A DNA stretch of 33,700 nt from an uncultured Verrucomicrobiales bacterium (GCA_937893495.1 CALBIE010000620.1:1-33700); one strand, 5' to 3'; positions 1 through 7,647 are shown, counted from the first letter of the stretch. The notes: a model not told the origin generated them from the letters alone. A program made the numbers and translations.

Positions 1-9
1 CGGGACGGG

Positions 10-237
10 ATGCAACACTATTTACAGCCCAAGGTTTTTGTTTCGGGCGGTATAACATACAAATGGGAGATTTCTGCCAAGCACTCTAAATTGCCCGAAT
101 TTCGCATTGATTCGCCCACGATGCATACTGTCATCATTAATCCTTGGGATTGGTTTGATTTGGTTTTTGAACTTTGGGAGAGCCGCCCTGAACTTCTCGA
201 TAAACTAAGTGAATACCCAATTGGTTCAATTTACTGA
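10..237 (+). CDS. Hypothetical protein of the first, partly visible gene cassette
   Basis: This is an open frame of 75 codons with plausible coding character: mixed hydrophobic and charged residues and a Trp-rich middle (NPWDWFDLVFELW). I do not recognise a family. The frame stays open to the left edge of the window (three codons before the ATG), so the gene may start further upstream. It lies upstream of an attC-like site on the same strand as the other cassette genes, which is the usual orientation. About 130 bases separate its stop from the attC. A competing minus-strand frame (391 to 137) overlaps its 3' half, so the assignment is uncertain. Confidence 0.4.
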   Translation: MQHYLQPKVFVSGGITYKWEISAKHSKLPEFRIDSPTMHTVIINPWDWFDLVFELWESRPELLDKLSEYPIGSIY

Positions 238-368
238 TTAGTAGTTCCGCTGCGTCCTCATATAGCTTACCTCCTTCATCGTTGTATTGAGCCATTGGCC
301 ACTGAAACTGAATATGATTAGCAACACACTCCCCATCATCATGCCCATCGTGAATCGCGGAACAAACA

Positions 369-497
369 AGCGAGAACAAGGCGGTGGACATCAACGACTG
401 ACCCGCTGCGTGTTCGGAATCGCCGCCATCGTTCGGGACTTCGGCTTGCTGCGAAGCCCCGCCCTCGGTCAGCCGTGAGTCACCTTTGACGTTCGCT
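369..497 (+). other. attC-like cassette recombination site 1
   Basis: The site starts with a slightly degenerate inverse core (AGCGAGAAC at 369-377) and ends with the core GTTCGCT at 491-497. Inside, the arm around 385-402 pairs imperfectly with the arm around 460-484, with a few unpaired bases on one side only, as attC sites typically show. The segment just before the 3' core (cctttgac) is shared with attC site 2. Confidence 0.6.
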
Positions 498-503
498 GAA
501 GAA

Positions 504-974
504 ATGAGCCCCAAATCGGAAAGCATCCATCAGCGAGGGCAATCGTTCCTTCCTTGGATGATCCGGAAGATTGCTCCCGCTCTATTCGTCGTCGGAATCG
601 TTGGATGCGTAATCGGTCTGCTTGCAACTCACAATACTCCACTGCTTCGGGTGCTGTCGATTGTGGCGGCAGTTCTGTTCGCGCTTTGTTCGATTCTCTA
701 TTTCTACTGGGCGGGTTGCCAAACCAACGGAGGAGGATACAGGTGGTCAGGTTTGGAGCGAATTGGCATTGCCGTTTCAGGTCTAGCGGCTCTTGTGATG
801 GCCGCCAAGTTGGCGCTTCCTGACGCACTTCCTGGATCGCATGTCGTGTATCTCGTCACCGCAATGATTCTGGCCTTTGTGGTGCGCCCTATTTTTGACA
901 GCTTGGGCTTCAACAAAAACAACAGCGAACAAGGCGGTGCTGGACAACCGGCTACTCGCTCCGAGTCGAAATGA
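504..974 (+). CDS. Cassette-borne small integral membrane protein
   Basis: The product is a 156-residue protein with four predicted membrane segments, at about residues 16-40, 44-68, 80-100 and 107-127, and a polar Ser/Gly/Asn-rich tail. The start is the ATG at 504, seven bases after attC site 1, rather than the in-frame TTG at 486 inside the attC. The purine stretch GAAGAA just upstream could serve as a weak ribosome site. The last 15 or so codons run into attC site 2, which is common in cassettes. I do not recognise a family; a four-helix inner-membrane protein of unknown role is all the sequence supports. It is the only gene of its cassette (about 492-1044). Confidence 0.65.
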   Translation: MSPKSESIHQRGQSFLPWMIRKIAPALFVVGIVGCVIGLLATHNTPLLRVLSIVAAVLFALCSILYFYWAGCQTNGGGYRWSGLERIGIAVSGLAALVMAAKLALPDALPGSHVVYLVTAMILAFVVRPIFDSLGFNKNNSEQGGAGQPATRSESK

Positions 975-1050
975 TTTCCGCAGCTACAAACCTTAACCCG
1001 CAGTCGAAGGCGCGCCGCCGGTAGCCGGTGCCAGACCTTTGACGTTAGCC
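924..1050 (+). other. attC-like cassette recombination site 2
   Basis: The inverse core AGCGAAC (924-930) and the core GTTAGCC (1044-1050) frame a 127-base imperfect palindrome. CTGGACAACCGGCTAC on the left pairs with GTAGCCGGTGCCAG on the right, leaving two extra unpaired bases on the left arm, the hallmark that gives attC sites their strand polarity. The inverse core matches the start of the cassette it closes (TTCGCT), as expected for a cassette that once circularised. Confidence 0.75.
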
Positions 1051-1115
1051 GTCATGGGAGCATCCCGTGAGAATTTGCATCTAAGAAATAACCGATTCCC
1101 GTGTCTCTATACTGT

Positions 1116-1598
1116 ATGAAACGAATTCTCTTTCTCACATTCTTATCGCTGGCTGTGTCGCTGGTCGCCGCAGAAAAACCGTATGACTTCCGGGCCGCGG
1201 ACGCCTATCGCAAACTCCCCGGCGCCGACAAGCAACGGCTAGAACAGGTTCACCGTGATCTGGTTTTGTTGTGGGGCGCACTGGATATTTATGCTGATGA
1301 GCACAGCGGAAACCCGCCTGCAACTCTTGACGACCTTGTCCCCAAGTATCTGGCGGAACTTCCATCTGATCCCTTTGCGACTCAGGACACAGCAAGTGCC
1401 CAGACAACTCACGGCTACACGCAATCCAAGAAAGGCATGGGATACCGATTCAAGCAAGGTGCTCCGGGGAATCGTGCGTGGGTCATTGCGAGCATTGGGC
1501 TGGCGGATTTTCCGTATCTTGCAGAACGGGGGAATGTTGGTCTTTACGTCTGCAAGGGGACTTGGATTTCCGGCATCAATCCGGTGATCACCAAATGA
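1116..1598 (+). CDS. Cassette-borne secreted protein with a GspG-like C-terminal region
   Basis: The product is a 160-residue protein beginning with a classical signal peptide (MKRILFLTFLSLAVSLVAA) followed by AEKPYDF. The ATG at 1116 is preferred to the upstream GTG at 1101 because it starts the signal peptide directly. Residues about 50-130 contain a helix (LLWGALDIYADEHSG), then PPATLDDLVPKYL and LPSDPFA, and near the end WVIASIGLADF. This order resembles the soluble domain of type II secretion major pseudopilins (GspG-like), but the pseudopilin N-terminal methylation helix is absent. The resemblance is by eye only, and the function is unknown. It is the only gene in its cassette (about 1045-1719). 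Confidence 0.65.
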   Translation: MKRILFLTFLSLAVSLVAAEKPYDFRAADAYRKLPGADKQRLEQVHRDLVLLWGALDIYADEHSGNPPATLDDLVPKYLAELPSDPFATQDTASAQTTHGYTQSKKGMGYRFKQGAPGNRAWVIASIGLADFPYLAERGNVGLYVCKGTWISGINPVITK

Positions 1599-1599
1599 C

Positions 1600-1725
1600 G
1601 GCTAACCAGATCACTGCACCGAACTGCCGCCCCGCCTTGCAGCTTCGATGCGCCGGATTCTTCGGAAGCTGCATTCGCTGGCAGCGCCCGTTTCCGGCGG
1701 CAGTCGGTGAGTTCAAGCGTTAGGC
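1600..1725 (+). other. attC-like cassette recombination site 3
   Basis: This is the clearest site. The inverse core GGCTAAC (1600-1606) and core GTTAGGC (1719-1725) flank arms in which ACTGCACCGAACTGCCGCC (left) pairs with GGCGGCAGTCGGTGAGT (right), with two unpaired bases on the left arm. A second inner hairpin (GCAGCTTCG / CGGAAGCTGC) extends the fold. The inverse core is the complement of the start of the cassette it closes (TTAGCC). Confidence 0.8.
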
Positions 1726-1738
1726 GGCTCGCACCGTT

Positions 1739-1981
1739 ATGGATTTTCCGGAGCTTCGAGATGGTCAGCACGCGGTCGTAGCAGCCGAGGTTCAGACTGG
1801 TATCGTTTTGAGTCTCGACGGCAAACGATGGCGGAAGGATGAGCCAGCGGAGTGTTGGCGGGTCTTTGACTCGTTCGCAGCGGCTCGCGAGTTTGCAGTT
1901 GCAGAGGTCGCGAAGAATCCATTGGTTGAGTTTTGCATTTACGACAGAAAAGACCATCCAGTTGAGAGGATTGTGAGGTGA
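1739..1981 (+). CDS. Cassette-borne small hypothetical protein
   Basis: The frame encodes 80 residues and starts 14 bases after attC site 3, the usual tight spacing of cassette genes. The product is soluble, with a beta-rich first half (HAVVAAEVQTGIVLSLDGK), a Trp-containing middle and a helix (SFAAAREFAVAEVAK), then LVEFCIYDRKDH at the C-terminus. I do not recognise the family. No signal peptide or membrane segment is visible. It occupies nearly all of its cassette (about 1720-2073). Confidence 0.6.
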   Translation: MDFPELRDGQHAVVAAEVQTGIVLSLDGKRWRKDEPAECWRVFDSFAAAREFAVAEVAKNPLVEFCIYDRKDHPVERIVR

Positions 1982-1991
1982 CAATGACGCC

Positions 1992-2079
1992 GCCTAACGA
2001 ATGAAGCATAGCTTTGATTCGGAGCGCAGCGGAGACATCAAAACTATGCCTGGGTGAACTGGCCCGGCGAACGTTCAGT
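1992..2079 (+). other. Probable, atypical attC site 4
   Basis: The inverse core GCCTAAC (1992-1998) complements the start of the cassette it closes (TTAGGC), so this end is credible. Inside, AAGCATAGCTTTGAT pairs with ATCAAAACTATGCCT. The 3' core is GTTCAGT (2073-2079), which departs from the GTTRRRY consensus at one position, and the outer arms pair poorly. The site is shorter (88 bases) than the other three. Confidence 0.45.
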
Positions 2080-2242
2080 CCGCTTTCATTCTTGGCCGGA
2101 CTTTCCTCCCCGTTCCCCTTTGCGGATTGCTTTTGACCGCGAACCTCTCGCCAATCATCCGTCCGCCCTCTTTGCGACACCCGTTCACCGATGGCGGTGT
2201 TTCCTTGAGTGACTGAACCATCCCGGAGCGTTTGAACCGTAA
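2080..2242. other. Non-coding stretch between the cassette array and the transposase element
   Basis: I see no convincing gene. It could be the beginning of a further cassette (starting TTCAGT) interrupted by the transposase element, or chromosomal flank. The minus-strand frames crossing it are antisense shadows of the transposase or run through attC sequence. Confidence 0.3.
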
Positions 2243-2266
2243 AGGGGTCAGTCCTAAAGGTTGACA
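2243..2266 (+). repeat. Left terminal inverted repeat of the transposase element
   Basis: The 24-bp sequence is the exact reverse complement of 3255-3278. It contains GGTCAGTCC and GGTTGAC. Confidence 0.85.
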
Positions 2267-2296
2267 GTTTTTCTTGTTCACGCTTACCCTGCACCC

Positions 2297-3229
2297 ATGC
2301 CACGCAAGTTGCGAGTTGAGTATCCGGGCGCGATTTACCATGTGATGAACCGGGGGGATCGCCGCGAACCCATCTTCAAGGACGACGCGGATCGGAAACG
2401 GTTTCTGGAAACCCTCGGCGAAGCGTGCGCCAAGACCGGCTGGCAGGTTCACGCCCTCTGCCTGATGCCCAATCACTTCCATCTCGTCGTGGAAACCCCC
2501 GGCGGCAATCTGGTGGCCGGCATGAAGTGGTTCCTCGGCACTTACACCGCGCGTTTCAACCGGTGCCACAAGCTCTTCGGCCACCTCTTCAGCGGGCGTT
2601 ACAAGGCCCTCATCGTGGACGGCAGCGGCAACGGCTACCTGAAGACCGTCTGCGATTACGTGCACCTGAACCCGGCCCGCGCGAATCTGGTTCGTCCCCG
2701 GCAGGCGCTTTCCGCGTATTTGTGGAGCAGTTGGCCGGAATACATGAAACCACCCTCCAGGCGTTGGCCGTGGCTCCGGTTGGATCGGTTGTTGGGCGAG
2801 CATTTGATTCCGAAAGACAGCGCGGCCGGGCGGCGGCGATTGGAGGAGGCGCTGGAGCAAAGGCGGCTGGGCGCCGAGGGCGACGCCTTCAAGGCCATCC
2901 GGCGCGGCTGGTATTTCGGGGGCAATTCGTTGAAGGAGGAACTGCTCGAGCAGATAGGGCAGCGCGCCAGCGAGCACCATTACGCGGAGGAACGCCGTGA
3001 AAGCGGCGAGTCGCAGGCGCGCGGAATCGTGGCGGAGGAACTCAAGCGGTTGCGCTGGACCGATGCGGACCTGCGGGAGCGTCGCAAAGGAGATCCGAAG
3101 AAGGTGCGAATCGCCCGGCGTCTGCGCGGGGAGACGACGATGACGCTCAAGTGGGTGGCGAGGGAGCTGCACATGGGCGCTTGGACGAACGTGTCCAATC
3201 TGCTCTCGGCCGCGAAGCGAAAGTCGTGA
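2297..3229 (+). CDS. REP-associated tyrosine transposase (Y1/HUH superfamily)
   Basis: The product has 310 residues and starts at MPRKLRVEYPGA, the usual beginning of this family; the in-frame upstream codons from 2261 are not typical. The HUH metal-binding motif is present as MPNHFHLVVE (His60 and His62). It is followed by GHLFSGRYKALIV and YVHLNPARANLV, family-typical blocks that carry the candidate catalytic tyrosine. The C-terminal part (about 255-310) is basic and looks like a small helix-turn-helix (TLKWVARELHMG). Proteins of this family nick single-stranded DNA at short palindromes and are thought to spread REP sequences. Several palindromic repeats in this window are possible substrates, although no direct match to this element's ends was found. 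Confidence 0.9.
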   Translation: MPRKLRVEYPGAIYHVMNRGDRREPIFKDDADRKRFLETLGEACAKTGWQVHALCLMPNHFHLVVETPGGNLVAGMKWFLGTYTARFNRCHKLFGHLFSGRYKALIVDGSGNGYLKTVCDYVHLNPARANLVRPRQALSAYLWSSWPEYMKPPSRRWPWLRLDRLLGEHLIPKDSAAGRRRLEEALEQRRLGAEGDAFKAIRRGWYFGGNSLKEELLEQIGQRASEHHYAEERRESGESQARGIVAEELKRLRWTDADLRERRKGDPKKVRIARRLRGETTMTLKWVARELHMGAWTNVSNLLSAAKRKS

Positions 3230-3254
3230 GGAACACTCACCCGCCGACCATTTG

Positions 3255-3278
3255 TGTCAACCTTTAGGACTGACCCCT
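3255..3278 (-). repeat. Right terminal inverted repeat of the transposase element
   Basis: This is the exact reverse complement of 2243-2266. It encodes the last six residues (GVSPKG) and the stop codon of the minus-strand phosphatase gene. Confidence 0.85.
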
Positions 3279-4933
3279 ATTGGGAGTCGCTTGGCCAGCG
3301 TCAGGACGGTCCCCGTGTCGCCGCAGTCGTATTCCACCCGGGTGAACACGCGGGTGATGATGACGGTGCCGAGCCCGCCGGGGCGGATTTCACCGAGTCC
3401 GCGTCCGTGGATTTTTTCGGGGTCCACGCGACCGGCCTTGTCCTTCAGGCGCACGATGAATTCCTCGCCATCGGTCTGCACCGAGATGCGAAGCGGTCCG
3501 GGCTTGCCGCCGTAGGCGTGCCGGAACACGTTGCTCGCCGCCTCGTCGCACGCCATGATGATCTGCCCCGTGGTCACATCGTCGTAACCAACGCGGGTCG
3601 CCCATTGCTCGATGAATTGCCGGCAACTGCAGAGGTTTTCGGGACAGCAGGTCGTGTCAAATTCGGCGGGCGGGTCCGCTGCCGTCCAATCCAGCAGCAG
3701 CAACGAGGCGTCATCATGCTGACCGGCGGATCCCACGAACTTCTTCCATCCTTCGACGGCCGCATCAATCGTCCGCTTTGCATTCTGTCCCAATGGCAGC
3801 GACCGGAGAAACCCCTTCTCGGAATACTCCTGGCCTGCCGCGTTGCGCGCCTCGGTGATTCCATCGGACATCAACAGCCAGAAATCTCCCGGTTTCAACG
3901 GGCAGGTGACGGCCTTGTATTCAACGTCCGGGAGAATTCCCATCGGCAACTGCGCCTCGATGGCCTCGGTCCGCCATGCTCGCCCGTCGTAATGGAACGG
4001 CGAGAACTGGCCGGAGGCGCACACCTGCAGATTGCCGGTCTTCGTGTCCGCCAGCATGAAGGTGATGCTGATGAACCGGCCGGCTCTCAGATCGTCGTGC
4101 AACTGTCGATTGAGTTTTGTGACCCACTCGCCGAGACAGTCGCCGGCCTGGTTGGACACGGCTTTGATCATCGCCGTGGCCCGCGCCATGGTGATGGCGG
4201 CCGGAATGCCCTTGCCGCTCACGTCTCCCAATCCGAGCAGCAACCGGTGGTCGCCCAATGGATGGACAAAGTAAAAATCCCCGCTTACGACCCGCGCCGG
4301 GAAATAATTAAGATGCACGTCAGCGAACGGCAGTTGCGTCAACACCGGCGGCAGGAATGATTCCTGAATCTCTCTCGCCATTTCCAGTTCCTGCCGCGAT
4401 TGCGCCCGTTCGCGTTCACGAATCTCCGCCTCGGCCCGCAACAAGGCGTTCACGGCCAGCCCCCCGAAGCCTTCGAACACCTCCTCACTCTGCTTGGAAA
4501 ACGACTTGCGACCAATGGGATTGACCGCCTGCATGACTCCGAGACATTCGCCGCCGTTCATCAGCGGAATCGACAGCATCGCCCGAATCTCGAAACCAAG
4601 TTTGCGATTGATGGCCGGATAGTGTCGCGAGTCGGTGGCTGCGTCCGCGATATTGACAATCTCATGCGACTGAAACACGTACCCGGATATCCCCTGACCG
4701 GGCGGCACGCGCGGAAGCTCATCGAGTTCATGCACTTTGGAGTGGGTACTATAGAGAATCAGCTCGCCGGTCTCCTTGTCCGGCAGCAGGACGGAACTCG
4801 CCTCGGCTCCGATGACGTCGCGCGATTTATCGAGAATCTCGTCAATCAGCGTATCCAGATCCATCGCCCTGCCGAGCGAACGAGCCGCTTGAAGCAACGA
4901 TTTGTATTGAACAACTGGATCGTCGAAATTCAT
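3257..4933 (-). CDS. GAF - SpoIIE-type PP2C phosphatase - HATPase regulator
   Basis: The 558-residue soluble protein has three domains. A GAF sensor domain lies at about 20-170. A short coiled coil then leads to a SpoIIE-like PP2C phosphatase at about 195-405, with metal-binding Asp positions in VSGDFYF, GDVSGKG and the later SDGITE and DDASLLL. An RsbW-type histidine-kinase-like ATPase follows at about 425-550, with the N-box DEAASNVFRHAY and the glycine-rich HGRGLGEI. Such proteins can switch STAS-domain antagonists on and off by dephosphorylation and phosphorylation; the STAS gene at the head of the same operon is an obvious partner (inference). The gene starts two bases after the mlaD-like stop. 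Its final GVSPKG and stop come from the terminal repeat of the neighbouring transposase element, so the native C-terminus has probably changed by a few residues. The catalytic regions are intact. Confidence 0.9.
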   Translation of the reverse strand: MNFDDPVVQYKSLLQAARSLGRAMDLDTLIDEILDKSRDVIGAEASSVLLPDKETGELILYSTHSKVHELDELPRVPPGQGISGYVFQSHEIVNIADAATDSRHYPAINRKLGFEIRAMLSIPLMNGGECLGVMQAVNPIGRKSFSKQSEEVFEGFGGLAVNALLRAEAEIRERERAQSRQELEMAREIQESFLPPVLTQLPFADVHLNYFPARVVSGDFYFVHPLGDHRLLLGLGDVSGKGIPAAITMARATAMIKAVSNQAGDCLGEWVTKLNRQLHDDLRAGRFISITFMLADTKTGNLQVCASGQFSPFHYDGRAWRTEAIEAQLPMGILPDVEYKAVTCPLKPGDFWLLMSDGITEARNAAGQEYSEKGFLRSLPLGQNAKRTIDAAVEGWKKFVGSAGQHDDASLLLLDWTAADPPAEFDTTCCPENLCSCRQFIEQWATRVGYDDVTTGQIIMACDEAASNVFRHAYGGKPGPLRISVQTDGEEFIVRLKDKAGRVDPEKIHGRGLGEIRPGGLGTVIITRVFTRVEYDCGDTGTVLTLAKRLPIGVSPKG

Positions 4934-4935
4934 CG

Positions 4936-6015
4936 CTACTTGTCGCAGTCTGGCGGAATGAGTATGGGTTGGTCACTTTTCAATATCTCCGCCTCGGTGG
5001 GAAGTTCACGAGTTTTACTTCCCCATAAAAGCCGGGAAGGTTTTTGGGCGAGCGTTTCAGCCAGCGCCTTGGTGTAGGTGCTGACGACCTTGAGATTTTG
5101 CGAGACCACGCGCAACTCGGCCAGAATCTTCTGAAAGTCGTTAGTGCTTTCGCTGATTAAAGCGTCCGTTCGATTCATCACGACGCCGCCTTTCAGGACG
5201 GCGGTATTCAGGTTCGTTGCCACCTGCTGAACTTCAGCGATAATGGACTGCAAACGGGGCGCAAGATTCTGGTAATCCGCCTTCAGGTTCTCCGTCACGA
5301 TCTGGACATTCGTCACTGACCCGTCGGCATGGTTGAGCAAATTGCTGGATTGAAGCAGCAATCCGACGACACGCGGAATCAGGTTTGTATAGTCACCTCT
5401 GAACTTGCCAAGAATGTCCGCGGCTTCGCCGAACGCGACGTTGACCGTCTTCATTGTGTTCGTGCCGCTGTCCAGCAGCCCGGTGACGCGTGGCAGGATT
5501 TTCGGGTAGTCCGCTTTCAGTTTTTCAATGATGTCGCCCACTTTTTCGATCGCTGCCTGCGCGGACTTGGCCAGCGCGTCGATGCTGCCCGTAGCATCGC
5601 CAACGATTACGTCGCCGGAAGCCAGCTTCGCTCCGTCGAGACTTCCTCCAGTCAAAAGAATCATCTTTTCACCCAGCATGGTCTCCGAGCCGACCGCCGC
5701 CTTCACGTCTTTCGGAAGCTCCGGGACTTCGTCGAGTATCTCCAACGTCAATCGAATGGTCAGCCGGGGTTGCGCGGCTCGTTCCTTGGGTTTCAGGTAG
5801 CGGATGTTGAGCACGGAGCCCGCGCTGGCTCCGGCATATTTTACCGGGCTGTGCAGCTTGATGCCCGTGACGTCCTGAAAATCAACGTATAGGACTCGCG
5901 CCGGAGGATTCAGACGAAATCCACCGATCGCAAAAGTGAGCGCGGCGAGCAGCACCAGGCTGCAGACGACGACGACCAGCGGAATAATGTAATGGTGAAT
6001 GGTTCGTGATTTCAT
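4936..6015 (-). CDS. mlaD: MlaD-like MCE-domain lipid-binding protein
   Basis: The 359-residue product has one N-terminal membrane anchor (about 9-31), an MCE domain (about 38-140; VDFQDVTGIKLHSPVKYAG, GSETMLGEKMILL) and a long helical tail. In the Mla family such proteins form a hexameric ring that passes phospholipids to or from the ABC core in the inner membrane. The tail carries three regular 39-residue repeats beginning near residues 167, 206 and 245 (KADYPKILPRV, RGDYTNLIPRV, KADYQNLAPRL), predicted to lengthen the periplasmic part. The start ATG overlaps the stop of the ATPase gene by four bases, and the phosphatase gene follows after two bases. It is longer than E. coli MlaD (about 180 residues), as is common outside proteobacteria. 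Confidence 0.9.
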   Translation of the reverse strand: MKSRTIHHYIIPLVVVVCSLVLLAALTFAIGGFRLNPPARVLYVDFQDVTGIKLHSPVKYAGASAGSVLNIRYLKPKERAAQPRLTIRLTLEILDEVPELPKDVKAAVGSETMLGEKMILLTGGSLDGAKLASGDVIVGDATGSIDALAKSAQAAIEKVGDIIEKLKADYPKILPRVTGLLDSGTNTMKTVNVAFGEAADILGKFRGDYTNLIPRVVGLLLQSSNLLNHADGSVTNVQIVTENLKADYQNLAPRLQSIIAEVQQVATNLNTAVLKGGVVMNRTDALISESTNDFQKILAELRVVSQNLKVVSTYTKALAETLAQKPSRLLWGSKTRELPTEAEILKSDQPILIPPDCDK

Positions 6016-6884
6016 TTGCGGTAATCAATCTCTTCGCCCAGCAACGTTTTCAGGTAATCGCCTTCCGAAAGTCGCAACGGAATCGGGCCATCCGCTTCCC
6101 CGCGAATGAACTGCTGCAGCATCGGGTTGGGATGCCTTCGAATTTCTTCCGGTGTACCTTCCGCCAGAATTTTTCCGCGGAGATCACCCGTGCCCAGCAT
6201 CACCATGCGCGTGGCAATGCGAAAGGCACTGGTCATGTCGTGCGTCACCACCACCGCCGTCATTCCGAGTTTACGGGTCAGGTCCACCGTTAATTCGTCC
6301 ACGACCGCCGTCATGACCGGGTCGAGTCCGGATGTTGGCTCATCGCTGAACAACAACTCCGGGTCCAGGGCCAGGGCTCGGGCCAGCGCCACCCGTTTCT
6401 TCATGCCACCACTTATCTCCGATGGCTTCAAGTGTTCGAACCCGGTCAGGCCAACCAGTTCCAGCTTCATCTTGACCATCAGGTCCACAATGTTGGGTTT
6501 CACATTGCTATGCTCGATGATGGGGAGTGCGACGTTTTCTCCCACTGTCAATGATTGGAGAAGCGCTCCCGATTGAAACAACATCCCAAAGCGTCGCCGG
6601 ATCACTCCCAACTCGCGTTCTTCCATCTTCGTGATCTCTTTACCGAAGAGTTTGATGGAGCCGGAAGTCGGTTTCAGGGATCCGATAATATGCCGAAGCA
6701 ACGTGCTTTTGCCGCAACCACTCCCACCCATGATCACAAACGTGTCACCGCGATGCACCTTGAAGGTGACGCCATTAAGCACCGTGCGATCGCCAAACCG
6801 GCGAACGAGGTTGGTGACTTCGATGATCGGCTCGCCCCTGTTTTTCGAGGTGTGCGATGCTGTTTTGTCAACCGTTGCGGGCAT
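6012..6884 (-). CDS. mlaF: MlaF-like ABC transporter ATPase
   Basis: The 290-residue nucleotide-binding subunit has Walker A GGSGCGKST, the Q-loop FGMLFQSGALL, the signature ISGGMKKR, Walker B LLFSDEP and the switch VVVTHD. The FQSGALL and SGGMKKRVALARAL patterns are typical of the MlaF/Ttg2A (phospholipid-type) branch rather than of sugar or amino-acid importers. A short extra N-terminus (about 18 residues) precedes the first beta strand. It lies between the permease gene (two-base gap) and the MCE gene (four-base overlap), forming the transporter core. It should drive lipid movement across the periplasm; the direction cannot be told from the sequence. Confidence 0.93.
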   Translation of the reverse strand: MPATVDKTASHTSKNRGEPIIEVTNLVRRFGDRTVLNGVTFKVHRGDTFVIMGGSGCGKSTLLRHIIGSLKPTSGSIKLFGKEITKMEERELGVIRRRFGMLFQSGALLQSLTVGENVALPIIEHSNVKPNIVDLMVKMKLELVGLTGFEHLKPSEISGGMKKRVALARALALDPELLFSDEPTSGLDPVMTAVVDELTVDLTRKLGMTAVVVTHDMTSAFRIATRMVMLGTGDLRGKILAEGTPEEIRRHPNPMLQQFIRGEADGPIPLRLSEGDYLKTLLGEEIDYRK

Positions 6885-6886
6885 GA

Positions 6887-7627
6887 TTACAGGAAAAAGA
6901 AAGCAGCCGTCATTAAGGCATTCGCGACCAGCACGGCGAGCAATGAATAGACCACTGACTGGGTCGTCGCCCGACCCACTCCCTCAGCACCGCCGCTCAC
7001 GTTCAAACCGGCGTTGCAGGCAATCGTAATTGTCAGCCACGCGAAGACGACGCTCTTGGCCATGCCTGAATAGAGATCCGTCATGCTCGCTGCCGCCACA
7101 ACCTTGGCAATATACGAGGACGTCGTCATGTCGAGGGCGAAGTAACAGATGGTCCAACCGCCGGCCAGCGCGACGTAATTTCCGACCACGGTGAGGCAGG
7201 GGAGCATGATCATCATCGCCAGGAAACGTGGCAGAATCAGATAACGGACGGGATTCACCGCCATGACTTCGAGTGCCTCGATTTCCTCGGAGACCTTCAT
7301 CGTGCCCAGCTCTGCGGTTACCGAGGAGCCACTGCGCCCGATCACGATTACCGCAACCAACAGAGGACCCAGTTCGCGAAGCAGACTTACGGACACAAGG
7401 TCGGGGACAAATGCCTCGGCACCCATTCGTCGCAATGTATTGGCGCCCTGCATTGCCAGGGTGAGGCCGATGGAGGCCGAAGTAAGGCTGGCCATCGGCA
7501 GTGCCTCGACGCCGATTCGGATCATCTGGTGAAAAACTTCGCTGACCTTGAAGAGGCGTTGCCGCCATGAGCCTACGAACAGCCAATAGAGGATTTGCAC
7601 GTTGAGCTGGAGATAACTCTTGGCCAC
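6887..7627 (-). CDS. mlaE: MlaE-like ABC transporter permease
   Basis: The 246-residue membrane protein has an amphipathic N-terminal helix and about five membrane segments. It carries the family-typical stretch ELGPLLVAVIVIGRSGSSV, followed by AELGTMKVSEEIEALEVM, the coupling region that contacts the ATPase. It is the inner-membrane channel subunit of the Mla-type transporter encoded with the two downstream genes. Spacing to the ATPase gene is two bases and to the upstream STAS gene 20 bases, indicating one transcript. Confidence 0.93.
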   Translation of the reverse strand: MAKSYLQLNVQILYWLFVGSWRQRLFKVSEVFHQMIRIGVEALPMASLTSASIGLTLAMQGANTLRRMGAEAFVPDLVSVSLLRELGPLLVAVIVIGRSGSSVTAELGTMKVSEEIEALEVMAVNPVRYLILPRFLAMMIMLPCLTVVGNYVALAGGWTICYFALDMTTSSYIAKVVAAASMTDLYSGMAKSVVFAWLTITIACNAGLNVSGGAEGVGRATTQSVVYSLLAVLVANALMTAAFFFL

Positions 7628-7647
7628 GGCGTCAACGTTTCAAATGA

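Larger units (their letters stand above)
2243..3278 (+). mobile_element. REP-associated tyrosine transposase element with perfect 24-bp inverted ends
   Basis: Bases 2243-2266 and 3255-3278 are exact reverse complements over 24 bp; the left copy begins AGGGGTCAGTCC and the right copy ends GGACTGACCCCT. Pairing fails at the bases immediately inside and outside. One transposase gene fills the interior. I see no flanking target-site duplication. The right end lies across the last codons of the phosphatase gene on the other strand, so the element has inserted at or into that gene's 3' end. Confidence 0.75.

Noticed and set aside
2075-3172. A 365-codon open frame on the minus strand
   Set aside because: It is antisense to the transposase gene, and its end runs through the inverted repeat and non-coding sequence. 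No family features.
3254-4360. A 368-codon open frame on the plus strand
   Set aside because: Antisense shadow of the GAF/SpoIIE/HATPase gene, whose domains are clear.
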